The translations under genes were made by a program, and so were the position numbers. From positions 1,054,001 through 1,118,000 of the forward strand of contig NZ_QGNA01000001.1 of assembly GCF_003173615.1 (NCBI RefSeq): 64,000 bases of DNA. Reading direction: 5' to 3'. Each line of letters begins with the position of its first letter. Within the stretch, counting starts at the first letter, position 1. Origin of the DNA: Falsiroseomonas bella. Its GTDB lineage: Bacteria; Pseudomonadota; Alphaproteobacteria; Acetobacterales; Acetobacteraceae. This document shows positions 14,421-22,346 of this stretch, piece by piece. The notes beneath the pieces were generated by a model. The model made no database searches. It saw only the letters and a program-made list of their open reading frames with translations, and was not told the DNA's origin.

Positions 14421-15401
14421 TCAAACCGGCGTCGCGCCGGAGGCGATGACCAGCGGGCGCCAGGTCTCGACCTCGCTGCGGACGAAGGCCTCCATCTCCG
14501 CGCCGAAGCGGTTGCCGGTGTCCACCGACCAGCCCTTGTAACGCTCGAGCACGGGGGGAAGCTGCTGCACCTCGCGGAAGACCTGCGCGACGCGGTCCTG
14601 GATTGGCTGCGGGGTGCCGGCAGGCAGCGCGATGCCGGCCCAGCCCTCGGCGACCAGGTCGCGGAAGCCGTGCTCGACGAAGGTGTGCATCTGCGGGAAG
14701 TCAGGCGCGCGTTCCGGCCCGGTGATGCCGATGCCCTTGATCTGGCCGTTGCGGATGAAGCCGACGGAGCTCGCGATGCCGTCGAGCGTCACCGGCACGA
14801 CGCCAGCCATCGTGTCCGTCACCGCCTGGCCGCCGCCGCGATAGGGCACATGGGTCATGTCGATGTTGGCGGCCTGGGCGAAGCGCAGCATGAAGAGATG
14901 CGGCATGGAGCCGACGCCCGAGGTGGCATAGGCCATGCCCGGGCTGCGCCGCGCCGCGGCGGCCAGCTCGCCCGGGTTGGTGAAGTCCGTGCGGTTGTTG
15001 GCCATCAGCGCGTAGTAGCCGCGCTGGATCATCGCGACATGGGCGAAGCTGCGGATCGGATCCCAGTTGATCCGGCTCTGGTAGAGCGTCGCACCCACGG
15101 CGAAGGCGCTGACCACCGTCAGCAGCATGGTGTAGCCGTCCGGCGCCGCTTCCGCGCCGAGGCCCGTGCCGAGCGTGGCGCCGGCGCCGGGCCGGTTCTC
15201 GATGATGATCGGCTGGCCGAAGCGGGCGACCAGGTGATCGAGCAGCATCCGCGCGAGCGCGTCGGTGGAGCCGCCGGGCGCGAAGGGGATGATCAGCCGG
15301 ATGGGCCGGTTGGGCCAAGGCGCCTGCGCCAGGGCCGGCACGGCAAGGGTTGCGGGCAGGGCTGCGAGCAGCGCACGCCGGCGCAGCGCGGTCGGTGGCA
15401 T
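14421..15401 (-). CDS. Bug/TctC-family periplasmic binding protein
   Basis: 326-residue tripartite tricarboxylate transporter receptor (Bug family), which binds carboxylates, amino acids or nicotinate-type ligands in the periplasm. It has a signal peptide with RRRALLAALPATLAVPALA and the Bug signature PNRPIRLIIPFAPGGSTD, ENRPGAGATLG, DGYTML, HVPYRGGGQAVTD. ATG 15401 has GGGGAA upstream; ATG 15431 in frame would add ten residues. No TctA/TctB membrane genes are nearby, which is usual for the many orphan Bug proteins of this group. Ligand unknown. Confidence 0.85.
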   Translation of the reverse strand: MPPTALRRRALLAALPATLAVPALAQAPWPNRPIRLIIPFAPGGSTDALARMLLDHLVARFGQPIIIENRPGAGATLGTGLGAEAAPDGYTMLLTVVSAFAVGATLYQSRINWDPIRSFAHVAMIQRGYYALMANNRTDFTNPGELAAAARRSPGMAYATSGVGSMPHLFMLRFAQAANIDMTHVPYRGGGQAVTDTMAGVVPVTLDGIASSVGFIRNGQIKGIGITGPERAPDFPQMHTFVEHGFRDLVAEGWAGIALPAGTPQPIQDRVAQVFREVQQLPPVLERYKGWSVDTGNRFGAEMEAFVRSEVETWRPLVIASGATPV

Positions 15402-15454
15402 ATGGTTCTGTTCCCCGGACGGTACGGCCATGTCACCACGCCGCGAGGCGGCGC

Positions 15455-16582
15455 TCAAGCATCCGATTTGGCCGCGATGCGGGCGGGGGCGGCAGCAGCG
15501 CCCAGGCGGCGGCCCCAGGCGATGCAGGGCGCCTCCACCAGGCGGTAGAGCAGGGCGGAGACGGCGAGCGTGCCCGCCACCGTCGCGGCCAGCAGGAGCA
15601 GGAAATACGGCCACTGCCCGAGCGCGGCGACGCCCATCGCGCCGAAGGCGCCCTTCATCAGCAGCAGCACGATCGTGTGGGAGAGATAGACCGAATAGGA
15701 CCAGCGCCCGAGCGTCATCAGCGGCGTGGAGGTCAGCACGGCGTTGACCAGCGGCGCGCCGATGGAGGCGGGCTGCAGCGTGGCGAGGAAGACGGTGGTC
15801 CACACCACCACGGCCGGGTTGTGCGTGGTGAGATAGGCGAGCGCCATGCCGGCCGGCAGCAACAGCGGCCAGGCGGGCACGATGCGCTGGCGCCAGAACA
15901 GATAGCAGGCGATGCCGAGCGCGAATTCCGGGATGTGCCGCGGCAGGAAGCCTTGCGGGCCCGCCACCAGGAAATGCACCGCGCAGGCCGCGGCGATCGT
16001 GGCCAGTGCCACGATCCCGCCGCGCAGCAGCAGCCAGAGCAGCGCCGGCGCGATGACGTAGAACTGCCATTCGAGCGAGAGGCTCCAACCCTGGCTGAGA
16101 ATGGCATAGTTGGAGTGCTTCAGCAGGCTCGGCGGCACCGTGGAATGCACCATGCCGAGATGCGCCAGCAGCTGTGCCGGCAGCTGGTCGAGGCTCGCGC
16201 GCGCGATGGCCACCAGGTAGTCGTTGTGCGGATGCGGGAAGGGCGCATCCCCGTAGACGCGGATCAGCATCGGCAGCAGCGCGGCCGAGACCAGCAGGCA
16301 GATCAGGTAGACCGGATAGAGCCGCAGCAGGCGGCGCTTGAGGAAGAGGCCGTATCCCTCGCGCGCGGTGTCGAGCAGGTAGAAGATGACGAAGCCGCTG
16401 ACGATGATGAAGGCGTCCACCGCATGGGTGCCGACATAGATCACGCGGAACGGCCCGCGCCATGTCTCGCCGAGCCCCGCCGAGGTGACGACATGGCTGA
16501 ACAGCACCCACATCGCGAGGATGCCGCGCAGACCCTCGATGGCGTGGATGCGCGGCAGCGGCGCGGCGGAGGAGGCGCTCAT
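15455..16582 (-). CDS. Acyltransferase 3 (OafA/NodX-type) membrane protein
   Basis: 375-residue integral membrane acyltransferase with about ten predicted helices. It starts with the family motif IHAIEGLRGILAMWVLFSHVV, whose His is thought to be catalytic, then GTHAVDAFIIVSGFVIFYLL and LKRRLLRLYPVYLICLL. Such proteins O-acylate sugars of polysaccharides or glycolipids. The ATG overlaps the stop of the GT2 gene (ATGA), making it the last gene of a four-gene coupled operon with two glycosyltransferases and a radical SAM protein. A sugar-decorating role is therefore likely. Confidence 0.85.
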   Translation of the reverse strand: MSASSAAPLPRIHAIEGLRGILAMWVLFSHVVTSAGLGETWRGPFRVIYVGTHAVDAFIIVSGFVIFYLLDTAREGYGLFLKRRLLRLYPVYLICLLVSAALLPMLIRVYGDAPFPHPHNDYLVAIARASLDQLPAQLLAHLGMVHSTVPPSLLKHSNYAILSQGWSLSLEWQFYVIAPALLWLLLRGGIVALATIAAACAVHFLVAGPQGFLPRHIPEFALGIACYLFWRQRIVPAWPLLLPAGMALAYLTTHNPAVVVWTTVFLATLQPASIGAPLVNAVLTSTPLMTLGRWSYSVYLSHTIVLLLMKGAFGAMGVAALGQWPYFLLLLAATVAGTLAVSALLYRLVEAPCIAWGRRLGAAAAPARIAAKSDA

Positions 16583-17481
16583 TTGAAGAAGCGCCGCACC
16601 TTCCACATCAGGTAGCTCAGATCCGTCACCGCGCGCTCCCGCGTCAGCCTTTCGTAGAGGCGGATCTTCTCCCCGGTGTAGGGCCAGTCGAGATGGCGCG
16701 CGATCGGGCCGTTCTCGAGATAGCCCATCGGGATGCCGAGCGAGTCCCAATGCGCGGAGGCGAGCGCGTCGTCGCCGCCGATATAGGTGGGGTAGAGCTC
16801 CTCATAGGGAACCGACTTGAAGAGCGGCGCGGGGCAGGCCCAGCACTGGTTGATGATGAAGTCCGAGAGCCCGACCAGCACCTGCTCCTCGAACTGGCGG
16901 TCGGGGCCGGCCTTGTCCTTGTTCGTCGCGGCGAAGGAGCAGCGCGGCGCCCCGCTGCGGTCGGAGGGGACGTGCAGGCGCAGCACGTCCGAGGCATGGC
17001 GGAAGCCGTGCTCCTCGCCGTTGATCACCCGCATGCTCAGCACCGCGTCGGGCCTGCCCTTCGCGAGCCGCACGGCGTGGAACGCCTTCTGGATGTGGAC
17101 GAGGAAATTGCTGGAGAGGAACTCGATGTCGTTGTCGAGATAGACCACCAGCCCGTCGGCGGGGACCATGTCGCGGATCTGCCGCATGCCGCGGTTCTGG
17201 CCGACATTCTCCGGGTTGCGGTGCAGGCGCATGTTGGGCTGCGCCGCCGCCATCGCCTCAAGCATGTCGGCGACGCCATCGGTGCTGGCATTGTCCAGCA
17301 CGAGCAGGTCGAAGGGCATGCCGGCGTGGCGGTAGATCGCCTGCAGCGCGCGCTCCGTCATCGCCTGCCGGTTCCAGCTGAGCATGGCGATGGTGACGCG
17401 GTCGAACACCTGCCAGGGATAGGTGGCGGCCGGGTCGTGCTGGAACAGCGCCGGGTTGAACTCCTCGCGGCGATCGGTCAC
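16579..17481 (-). CDS. Glycosyltransferase family 2 protein
   Basis: 300-residue GT-A fold glycosyltransferase. Diagnostic parts are VTIAMLSWNRQAMTERAL near residues 29-46, LLVLDNASTDG (nucleotide binding), NVGQNRGMRQ, and the metal-binding DxD-type motif VVYLDNDIEF. The GTG start at 17481 overlaps the stop of the upstream GT4 gene (GTGA). The start is fixed by this overlap and by the beginning of homology. It probably adds a sugar to the glycan built by this operon; donor and acceptor are unknown. Confidence 0.85.
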   Translation of the reverse strand: MTDRREEFNPALFQHDPAATYPWQVFDRVTIAMLSWNRQAMTERALQAIYRHAGMPFDLLVLDNASTDGVADMLEAMAAAQPNMRLHRNPENVGQNRGMRQIRDMVPADGLVVYLDNDIEFLSSNFLVHIQKAFHAVRLAKGRPDAVLSMRVINGEEHGFRHASDVLRLHVPSDRSGAPRCSFAATNKDKAGPDRQFEEQVLVGLSDFIINQCWACPAPLFKSVPYEELYPTYIGGDDALASAHWDSLGIPMGYLENGPIARHLDWPYTGEKIRLYERLTRERAVTDLSYLMWKVRRFFK

Positions 17482-18599
17482 GCGGCAGCCTCCACGCGCG
17501 CGAGAAGGGCGCGAAAGGCGCCCGGATAGTCGAAGCGATCGCGCTGCGCCGCGGCTTCGCGCGCGGCGTCGGACATGCGCGCGAGCAGGTCCGGCGCCTC
17601 GACCAGCGCCCGCACCGCGGCCGCCGCCGCGTCCGGGTCGTCGAAATCCACATGCAGCCCGTTCGTGCCATGCGCGACCAGGTCGGTCGCCGCGTTCATC
17701 CTGCCGGGTCCCTGCGCGAAGACCACCGGCACGGTGCCGCGGCGCATCGCCTCCTGCACCACCATGCCGAAGCTTTCGTAGCGGGAGGGATGCAGCAGCA
17801 GGCGCGCGCGGTCGATCCAGGGCGTGGGATCGCCGACGGCGCCGACCCACTCGATGCGGTCCGCCACGCCTTCCTGCTCCGCCAGGCGGCGCAGCGGCGC
17901 GGGATCGTCGCCTTCCCCGAGCAGGGCGAGATGCATGCCGGGCAGGCGGCGCAGCAGCGGCATCAGCGCGCGCAGGTTCTTCACCGGCGTGATTCGGCCG
18001 ATGGCGACGAGATGCGTGGTGCGGTTCGCCGCCCGCGCCGGCTGCGCGACCGGGAAGACCGGGTTGAACACGTTCACCGGGCGGCCGGCGCAGCCGGCGA
18101 AGCGCTCCATCTCCCGCCGGTGCATCGCGCTGGCGACGATGATGGCGCCGGCCTGCCGCGCGAGGGCGCGTTCCAGCAGCGCGTACTGCGCCGCATACCA
18201 CCAGGCGGTCGCGCCGGGAGAGCCGAACCATTCCTGCCGCGTGGTGCAGGAGAGGGAGAGATGCACGAGCCGCCGCGGGCGCAGCGCCTTCAGCGCCGGC
18301 GCGAAATGCGGATCCATCGCGATCACGATGTCGGCGCGGCGCACCAGAGCGGGATCCAGCGCCTTTTCCAGGTGGCGCGCCTTCATCCAGGGCTTGAGCC
18401 GCCAGCGCGCATCATGCGGCGGATCGAAGGGCGGGATCTGGTGTTCCTCGAAGGCGGCGCCGGTTGGCCGGTCGTCGCTGGCCACGACGATCTCGTGGTC
18501 GCGCGCGAGATCCTCGGTCAGCGCGCGCAGGATGCTGATGCCGCCCCCGACCGAGGCGAGCCCCTGGTTGTTGAGAAAAAGCAGGCGGCGCGCGGTCAC
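17478..18599 (-). CDS. Glycosyltransferase family 4 (GT-B) protein
   Basis: 373-residue retaining GT-B enzyme. The N-terminal domain has the glycine-rich acceptor loop GLASVGGGISILRALTEDLA. The C-terminal nucleotide-sugar domain shows LVAIGRITPVKNLRAL, HLALLGEGDD, and the EX7E signature RYESFGMVVQEAMRRGTVPVV. The GTG start (18599) overlaps the stop of the radical SAM gene. A soluble or peripheral enzyme acting on the cytoplasmic face. Expected partner of the downstream GT2 and acyltransferase. Confidence 0.88.
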   Translation of the reverse strand: MTARRLLFLNNQGLASVGGGISILRALTEDLARDHEIVVASDDRPTGAAFEEHQIPPFDPPHDARWRLKPWMKARHLEKALDPALVRRADIVIAMDPHFAPALKALRPRRLVHLSLSCTTRQEWFGSPGATAWWYAAQYALLERALARQAGAIIVASAMHRREMERFAGCAGRPVNVFNPVFPVAQPARAANRTTHLVAIGRITPVKNLRALMPLLRRLPGMHLALLGEGDDPAPLRRLAEQEGVADRIEWVGAVGDPTPWIDRARLLLHPSRYESFGMVVQEAMRRGTVPVVFAQGPGRMNAATDLVAHGTNGLHVDFDDPDAAAAAVRALVEAPDLLARMSDAAREAAAQRDRFDYPGAFRALLARVEAAA

Positions 18600-20071
18600 G
18601 CCGCGGCGCGCAGGCCGAGCATGCGCTTCACCCGCATGCCCAGCCGCTCCATCAGGCTGTAGCGCAGGTCCCAGGAGAGCAGCTCCTTCGCGCGCTTCAC
18701 CTCATCCTTGGTCATGTGCTTCGTCGGCATGACGGGGCGGGTGAAGCTGCCGAAATCCTCCCAGTCGATCGCGTCTGGATCGCCGAGCGCCATGCTCTCC
18801 TTCAGCTCCTTGTGCATCGGCGTGCCGGGATAGGGCATGAAGTAGGCGAGCTGGATGGAATCCGGCTTCACCTTGCGCAGCCAGCGGCCGGTATTGTGCA
18901 CCGTCTCCCAGCTCTCGTCGGGCATGCCGACGATCAGGTGGGTGTGGCAGCGGATGCCGCGCGCCTTGGTCCAGCCGATCACCTTCTCGAACAGATCGAG
19001 CGATTGCGGCCCGTCGGATTTCGCCACGGCGCCGAACATCTCGGGGTCGCCGGATTCGAGGCCGTAGTGGATCTCCCGGCAGCCAGAGCGGTACATCAGG
19101 TCCAGCATCGCCTCGTCCACCACGTCGTAGCGCGTCTCGCACACCCAGCGGATGCCGAGGTCGCGGCGGATCAGTTCCTCGCACACCGCCGCGGCATGCT
19201 TGCGGTTGATGGTGAAGACCTGGTCGCGGAACAGGATCTGCTTCACGCCGTGCTCGCGCACCAGGCGTTCGATGTCGTCGCCGACCTTGGCGGGGCTGCG
19301 GTAGATGAGGCGGTTGCCGAAGCCGAAGGGGTAGGGGCAGTAGCCGCACTTGTACGGGCAGCCCTTCGTCGTGAAGACGGTCGCGTAGCGCATCTTCTCG
19401 CCGAAATAGTAGTCGCTCTCGTAGCGGCTGAAATCGAGCAGGTGGTAGGCGGGGAAGTCCACGAAATCGAGCGTCTTCATCGCCGTGCGGGAGGGCTGCG
19501 CGCGCAGCGCCGCGCCGTCCCAGGCGCTGCCGCCTTCGAGCGCCGACACATCCTCGCCCGCGACCAGCTTTGCGACGTTGCGGCCGGTGAGCAGCTCCTC
19601 CGCCTCCTCCATGACGAAGTCGGCATGGCCTTCGCGCAGGATGCGGTCCTTGAACCACTTGGCGGTGGGGCCGAGCAGGATCACGCGAAGCCCGGGCGCG
19701 GCGGCGCGGGCGGCGCCGATCAGTTCCAGATCGGGCTCGAGCGAGGGGATGTTGACGACGGTGACGAGAACTTTCGGCTGGTCGGCCGCGATGCCGCGCA
19801 GGAAGGCGTCGCGGTCGAATGCGGCGGAGGCCTGGCCATCCACGTAGCGATAGGGCACGCCCTCCTGCTCCAGCACGCGGGCGACGTAGAGCAGGGTGGA
19901 GAAGGGGATGTCGTAGTAGCCGGGATCGTGGCCGGGCACGGTCCGGTCGCTGGCAAGCGAGGTGCCCATGCCGCCCGCCCATTCGCGGAAGACATTCCGC
20001 CGCGGCGGGCTCGGCAGCTGCATCAGACAGGCGGCGACCATGCGCATGCTTCCGGTGTCCGGCCTGGCCAT
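18596..20071 (-). CDS. B12-binding-type radical SAM protein
   Basis: 491-residue protein with an N-terminal cobalamin-binding-like Rossmann domain (about 55-170, LLYVARVLEQEGVPYRYVDGQ, VLVTVVNIPSLEPDLELI, VILLGPTA) and a radical SAM core. The iron-sulfur cluster cysteines are Cys238, Cys242 and Cys245 (KGCPYKCGYC). Downstream come FRDQVFTINRKHA, the HYGLESGDPEMF element and a C-terminal helical part. Enzymes of this class perform methylations, methylthiolations or rearrangements. It heads an operon with GT4, GT2 and acyltransferase, so a carbohydrate or glycolipid substrate is the best guess. The ATG at 20041 has the better ribosome site (GGAAG), so translation may begin there. Confidence 0.82.
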   Translation of the reverse strand: MARPDTGSMRMVAACLMQLPSPPRRNVFREWAGGMGTSLASDRTVPGHDPGYYDIPFSTLLYVARVLEQEGVPYRYVDGQASAAFDRDAFLRGIAADQPKVLVTVVNIPSLEPDLELIGAARAAAPGLRVILLGPTAKWFKDRILREGHADFVMEEAEELLTGRNVAKLVAGEDVSALEGGSAWDGAALRAQPSRTAMKTLDFVDFPAYHLLDFSRYESDYYFGEKMRYATVFTTKGCPYKCGYCPYPFGFGNRLIYRSPAKVGDDIERLVREHGVKQILFRDQVFTINRKHAAAVCEELIRRDLGIRWVCETRYDVVDEAMLDLMYRSGCREIHYGLESGDPEMFGAVAKSDGPQSLDLFEKVIGWTKARGIRCHTHLIVGMPDESWETVHNTGRWLRKVKPDSIQLAYFMPYPGTPMHKELKESMALGDPDAIDWEDFGSFTRPVMPTKHMTKDEVKRAKELLSWDLRYSLMERLGMRVKRMLGLRAAA

Positions 20072-20093
20072 CCAGGCGGAATTATCTGTAATT

Positions 20094-20122
20094 ATTCTAT
20101 CTTAAATTCCATGGATCGTCAC
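20094..20122 (-). promoter_or_regulatory. Possible sigma-70 promoter of the radical SAM operon
   Basis: On the minus strand GTGACG, a 17-bp spacer and TAGAAT, inside the only AT-rich part of the divergent gap to the YdcF gene. Start point would be near 20087, which leaves 46 bases before the ATG at 20041. Confidence 0.35.
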
Positions 20123-20149
20123 GCGCCCTCAACGGGTTCAGAGTGCCGC

Positions 20150-20701
20150 ATGGCGAGACGGGAGCCTTCGCGCGTGGCGCGCGGCGCGGCCGGGGCGGGT
20201 GTGCCGACCGTGGTGATCATGGGCGCCGCGGTGCTGCCCGGCGGGGTGCCGAGCCAGGCCCTGGCCGATCGCGTCGCGGCTGCGCATGCGTGGGGCGAGG
20301 CGCGGCCCCTGCCGCCGCGCTACATGCCAACCGGCGGCGTCGGCCGCCATCCGCCGGCGGAAAGCGCCGTGATGGCGCGGCTGCTGCGGGAGGCGGGCGT
20401 GGCGGCGGACCGGATCACCCAGGAGCCGACCGGGACGGACACGCTGTCTTCCGTGCTGGCCTGCGTGCGGCTGCTGCGGGGCGTGCCGGGTCCGGTCTTC
20501 GTGGCGACGCACCGCTACCACCTGCCGCGGACGCTGCTGCTGTTCCGGCTTGCCGGCGTGCCGGCGCGGCCCGTGCCGCCGCCGCCCGGCCCCGCTGCGC
20601 GCGCGAGCCTGGCACGCTGGCGCTGGCGCCTGCGGGAGATCCCGGCGCTGCCCTACGACGCCGCGCTGATGCTGTGGGCGCGCCTGACGCGCCGTGCCTG
20701 A
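20150..20701 (+). CDS. YdcF/ElyC-family (DUF218) protein
   Basis: 183-residue DUF218 domain protein. The family Rossmann-like fold starts with VVIMGAAVLPGGVPSQALADRV, continues with YMPTGGVG..PPAESAVMARLLREAGVAADRI, and the second conserved block EPTGTDTLSSVLACVRLL, then VFVATHRYHLPRTLLLF. Relatives (SanA, ElyC, YdcF) influence envelope integrity; their biochemical activity is not settled. There is no membrane segment. The ATG at 20150 is favoured; another in-frame ATG at 20111 lacks a ribosome site. Divergent from the radical SAM operon. Confidence 0.75.
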   Translation: MARREPSRVARGAAGAGVPTVVIMGAAVLPGGVPSQALADRVAAAHAWGEARPLPPRYMPTGGVGRHPPAESAVMARLLREAGVAADRITQEPTGTDTLSSVLACVRLLRGVPGPVFVATHRYHLPRTLLLFRLAGVPARPVPPPPGPAARASLARWRWRLREIPALPYDAALMLWARLTRRA

Positions 20702-20714
20702 GAATGCAGGGGTC

Positions 20715-20757
20715 CGGGGACGCTCAGCGTCCCCGGCGGAGCGCGAGGCGGAGCCTC
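20715..20757. terminator. Tandem hairpins between convergent genes
   Basis: Two adjacent inverted repeats: GGGGACGCT/AGCGTCCCC (about 20717-20735) and GCGAGGC/GCCTCGC with a 3-base loop (about 20741-20757). They sit between the stops of the YdcF gene (20701) and the EcsC gene (20762), a likely bidirectional terminator. Confidence 0.5.
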
Positions 20758-20761
20758 GCCC

Positions 20762-21583
20762 CTATGCGTTGAAGCGCGCGTCCCTGGTTTCCTGGATGGC
20801 CTCGTAAGCGAGCTTCACCGGCTCCGCACCATAGGTCCGTTCCAGACGGCGCACCGTGAAGTGTCCCTGCCCCACGCCCCGGAAATGCTCGAGGAAGGCG
20901 AGGTTCACCGCCGCACCCGCCGCGGCGCCGATGATCGGCGCCGCCTGCGCGGACAGCTTCAGCGCGACGGGGCCGCCGAAGCGCGCCGCGATGGTGCCGA
21001 GGAAGCCCGGCAGCATCAGCCCCGCGACGCCCTTGCCGGCGACGGTCTTCAGCGCCTCGGCCAGCGCGATGCGGACGGCGAAGTAGCCGCTCTCGGCCGC
21101 GTCGTCGCGCGGGTCGCGGCCGCCGAGGGCGAAGACCTTGAGGCATTCGGCCGCGATCTCCGGCCGTTTCAGGTCCTCGCCGTTCTCGGCCGCGATGGCG
21201 GCGATCTGGCGGAGGAGAAGCGTGGTGGAGACGGGCAGCTCGACCAGCGTTCCCGGCAGGCCGAGCGCGCCGCCCGCGGCGCCGGAGGCGGCGGCCATGC
21301 CGCGGTGGAACCAGGAGGATTCGACCGGCAGCGGCGTGCGCGCGGGGTCGCTGCGCAGCGCGGCCTCCATCGCGGCGGAGAGGGCGCGGCGCACGGCGCC
21401 GTCCACCATGCCCTGTACCGGGCCGGGCAGCCGGTTCTTCAGCGCCTCCACCGGCTTGCCGACGAGCTGGGAGAGGCGCGCGGCGTAGGAGAGATCCTCG
21501 AGCTGCGCGACGGCGCGGCGGAGGTCGGCGAGCGCGGAAGCGGGCAGGGTGTTGCCCTCGGCGAGGGCGATGGCGGTGGACAT
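20762..21583 (-). CDS. EcsC-family protein
   Basis: 273-residue EcsC domain protein. Conserved features are WFHRGMAAASGAAGGALGLPGTLVELPVSTTLLLRQIAAIAAENGED, read in two blocks around residues 91-137, followed by ECLKVFALGG and a long C-terminal helical region with glycine-rich segments (APIIGAAAGAAVNLAFLEHF). EcsC was named after a Bacillus ABC-transporter operon member; its function is unclear. The helical glycine-rich parts suggest membrane association. Faces the AbrB-Doc operon on the same strand, 31 bp after the toxin stop. Confidence 0.75.
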   Translation of the reverse strand: MSTAIALAEGNTLPASALADLRRAVAQLEDLSYAARLSQLVGKPVEALKNRLPGPVQGMVDGAVRRALSAAMEAALRSDPARTPLPVESSWFHRGMAAASGAAGGALGLPGTLVELPVSTTLLLRQIAAIAAENGEDLKRPEIAAECLKVFALGGRDPRDDAAESGYFAVRIALAEALKTVAGKGVAGLMLPGFLGTIAARFGGPVALKLSAQAAPIIGAAAGAAVNLAFLEHFRGVGQGHFTVRRLERTYGAEPVKLAYEAIQETRDARFNA

Positions 21584-21614
21584 GCGGCCTATATCGAAAC
21601 GGCGGGCCGGGAGT

Positions 21615-22007
21615 TCACCCCCTGGCCGCAGCGTGGTGGCGGAGCCAGTCGGCGAATTCCTCCTCGGTCATGGCGCCGGCGGCGAGGTCGAGCATGGCGA
21701 CGGTCGCCATGGCCGGCGGCGCGGTCAGCACCAGACCGTTGAGCATCAGGAAGACACCGGCCGCGGCGAAGGCCGCGCGCTTGTTGCCGTCCACGAAGGG
21801 GTGGTTCTGCGCGATGCCCTTGGCGTAGGCGGCGGCAAGGCGGCAGAGGTCCGTCTCCGCGTCGTAGGCGAAGCGGTTGAGCGGGCGGGCCAGCGCGCTG
21901 TCCAGCAAACCGTCGTCCCGCAGGCCGTCGGCGCCGCCGAACTGGCGCAGGCTCTCGCGGTGGAGAAGGAGCAGGGCCTCCTTCGCCAGCCAGCGCGGCG
22001 TGCTCAT
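21615..22007 (-). CDS. doc: Doc-type Fic domain toxin (death-on-curing)
   Basis: 130-residue Doc toxin. The Fic active-site motif is HPFVDGNKR (His69-Arg77) in IAQNHPFVDGNKRAAFAA. Doc proteins phosphorylate elongation factor EF-Tu and halt translation. The N-terminal LLLLHRESLRQFGG and the LLDSALARP block are typical of the chromosomal Doc group. The ATG lies four bases after the antitoxin stop, so the two are co-translated. Intact motif and full length argue for an active toxin. The frame is open to 22031, but only 22007 follows the antitoxin gene. Confidence 0.85.
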   Translation of the reverse strand: MSTPRWLAKEALLLLHRESLRQFGGADGLRDDGLLDSALARPLNRFAYDAETDLCRLAAAYAKGIAQNHPFVDGNKRAAFAAAGVFLMLNGLVLTAPPAMATVAMLDLAAGAMTEEEFADWLRHHAAARG

Positions 22008-22011
22008 GGGA

Positions 22012-22236
22012 TCACTTCGCCAGGGCGGCAAAAGTCTCCCGGTAGGTCTTCATGAGCTCGCGGCCGAGGCGCAGCTGTTCCTCCACGTCGGGCGAGACCG
22101 GCGTGAGGAGGAAACCGTCGGGCGTTTCGACCACCTGGACGGTGTCGCCCTCGGACAGGTTGTACTTGGCCAGCAATTCCTTCGGGAACACCACGCCCAC
22201 CGAGTTGCCGACCGATCGCAGCCTCACGCTCGCCAT
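22012..22236 (-). CDS. AbrB/MazE-type antitoxin
   Basis: 74-residue swapped-hairpin DNA-binding protein. The N-terminal half reads VRLRSVGNSVGVVFPKELLAKYNLSEGD in two consecutive blocks, the SpoVT/AbrB pattern, and the C-terminal 30 residues form the charged tail expected to wrap the toxin. It is paired with Doc in place of the more familiar Phd. Two 14-bp inverted repeats in its promoter are a likely autoregulatory operator. Confidence 0.85.
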   Translation of the reverse strand: MASVRLRSVGNSVGVVFPKELLAKYNLSEGDTVQVVETPDGFLLTPVSPDVEEQLRLGRELMKTYRETFAALAK

Positions 22237-22281
22237 GCATGTTTTCGGCCTAGCGGGCCGACTCCTGCCGTGTCAACAGCA

Positions 22282-22311
22282 GTTATAACGTGGGATCTTT
22301 CCCACATGCAA
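22282..22311 (-). promoter_or_regulatory. Promoter of the AbrB-Doc operon
   Basis: Minus-strand TTGCAT (22306-22311), an 18-bp spacer, and TATAAC (22282-22287). One operator repeat fills the spacer and the other lies just upstream of the -35 box. The start codon at 22236 is about 40 bases downstream of the predicted start point. Confidence 0.6.
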
Positions 22312-22325
22312 TGGGATAATTCCCA
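22291..22325. promoter_or_regulatory. Double operator of the AbrB-Doc operon
   Basis: Two inverted repeats of the form TGGGATNWTTCCCA at 22291-22304 and 22312-22325. Their centres are 21 bp apart, about two DNA turns, so two antitoxin dimers could bind on the same face. They bracket the -35 box, which fits repression by the antitoxin or toxin-antitoxin complex. Confidence 0.7.
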
Positions 22326-22346
22326 CCTTTGCTGAAGGACGGTCCG

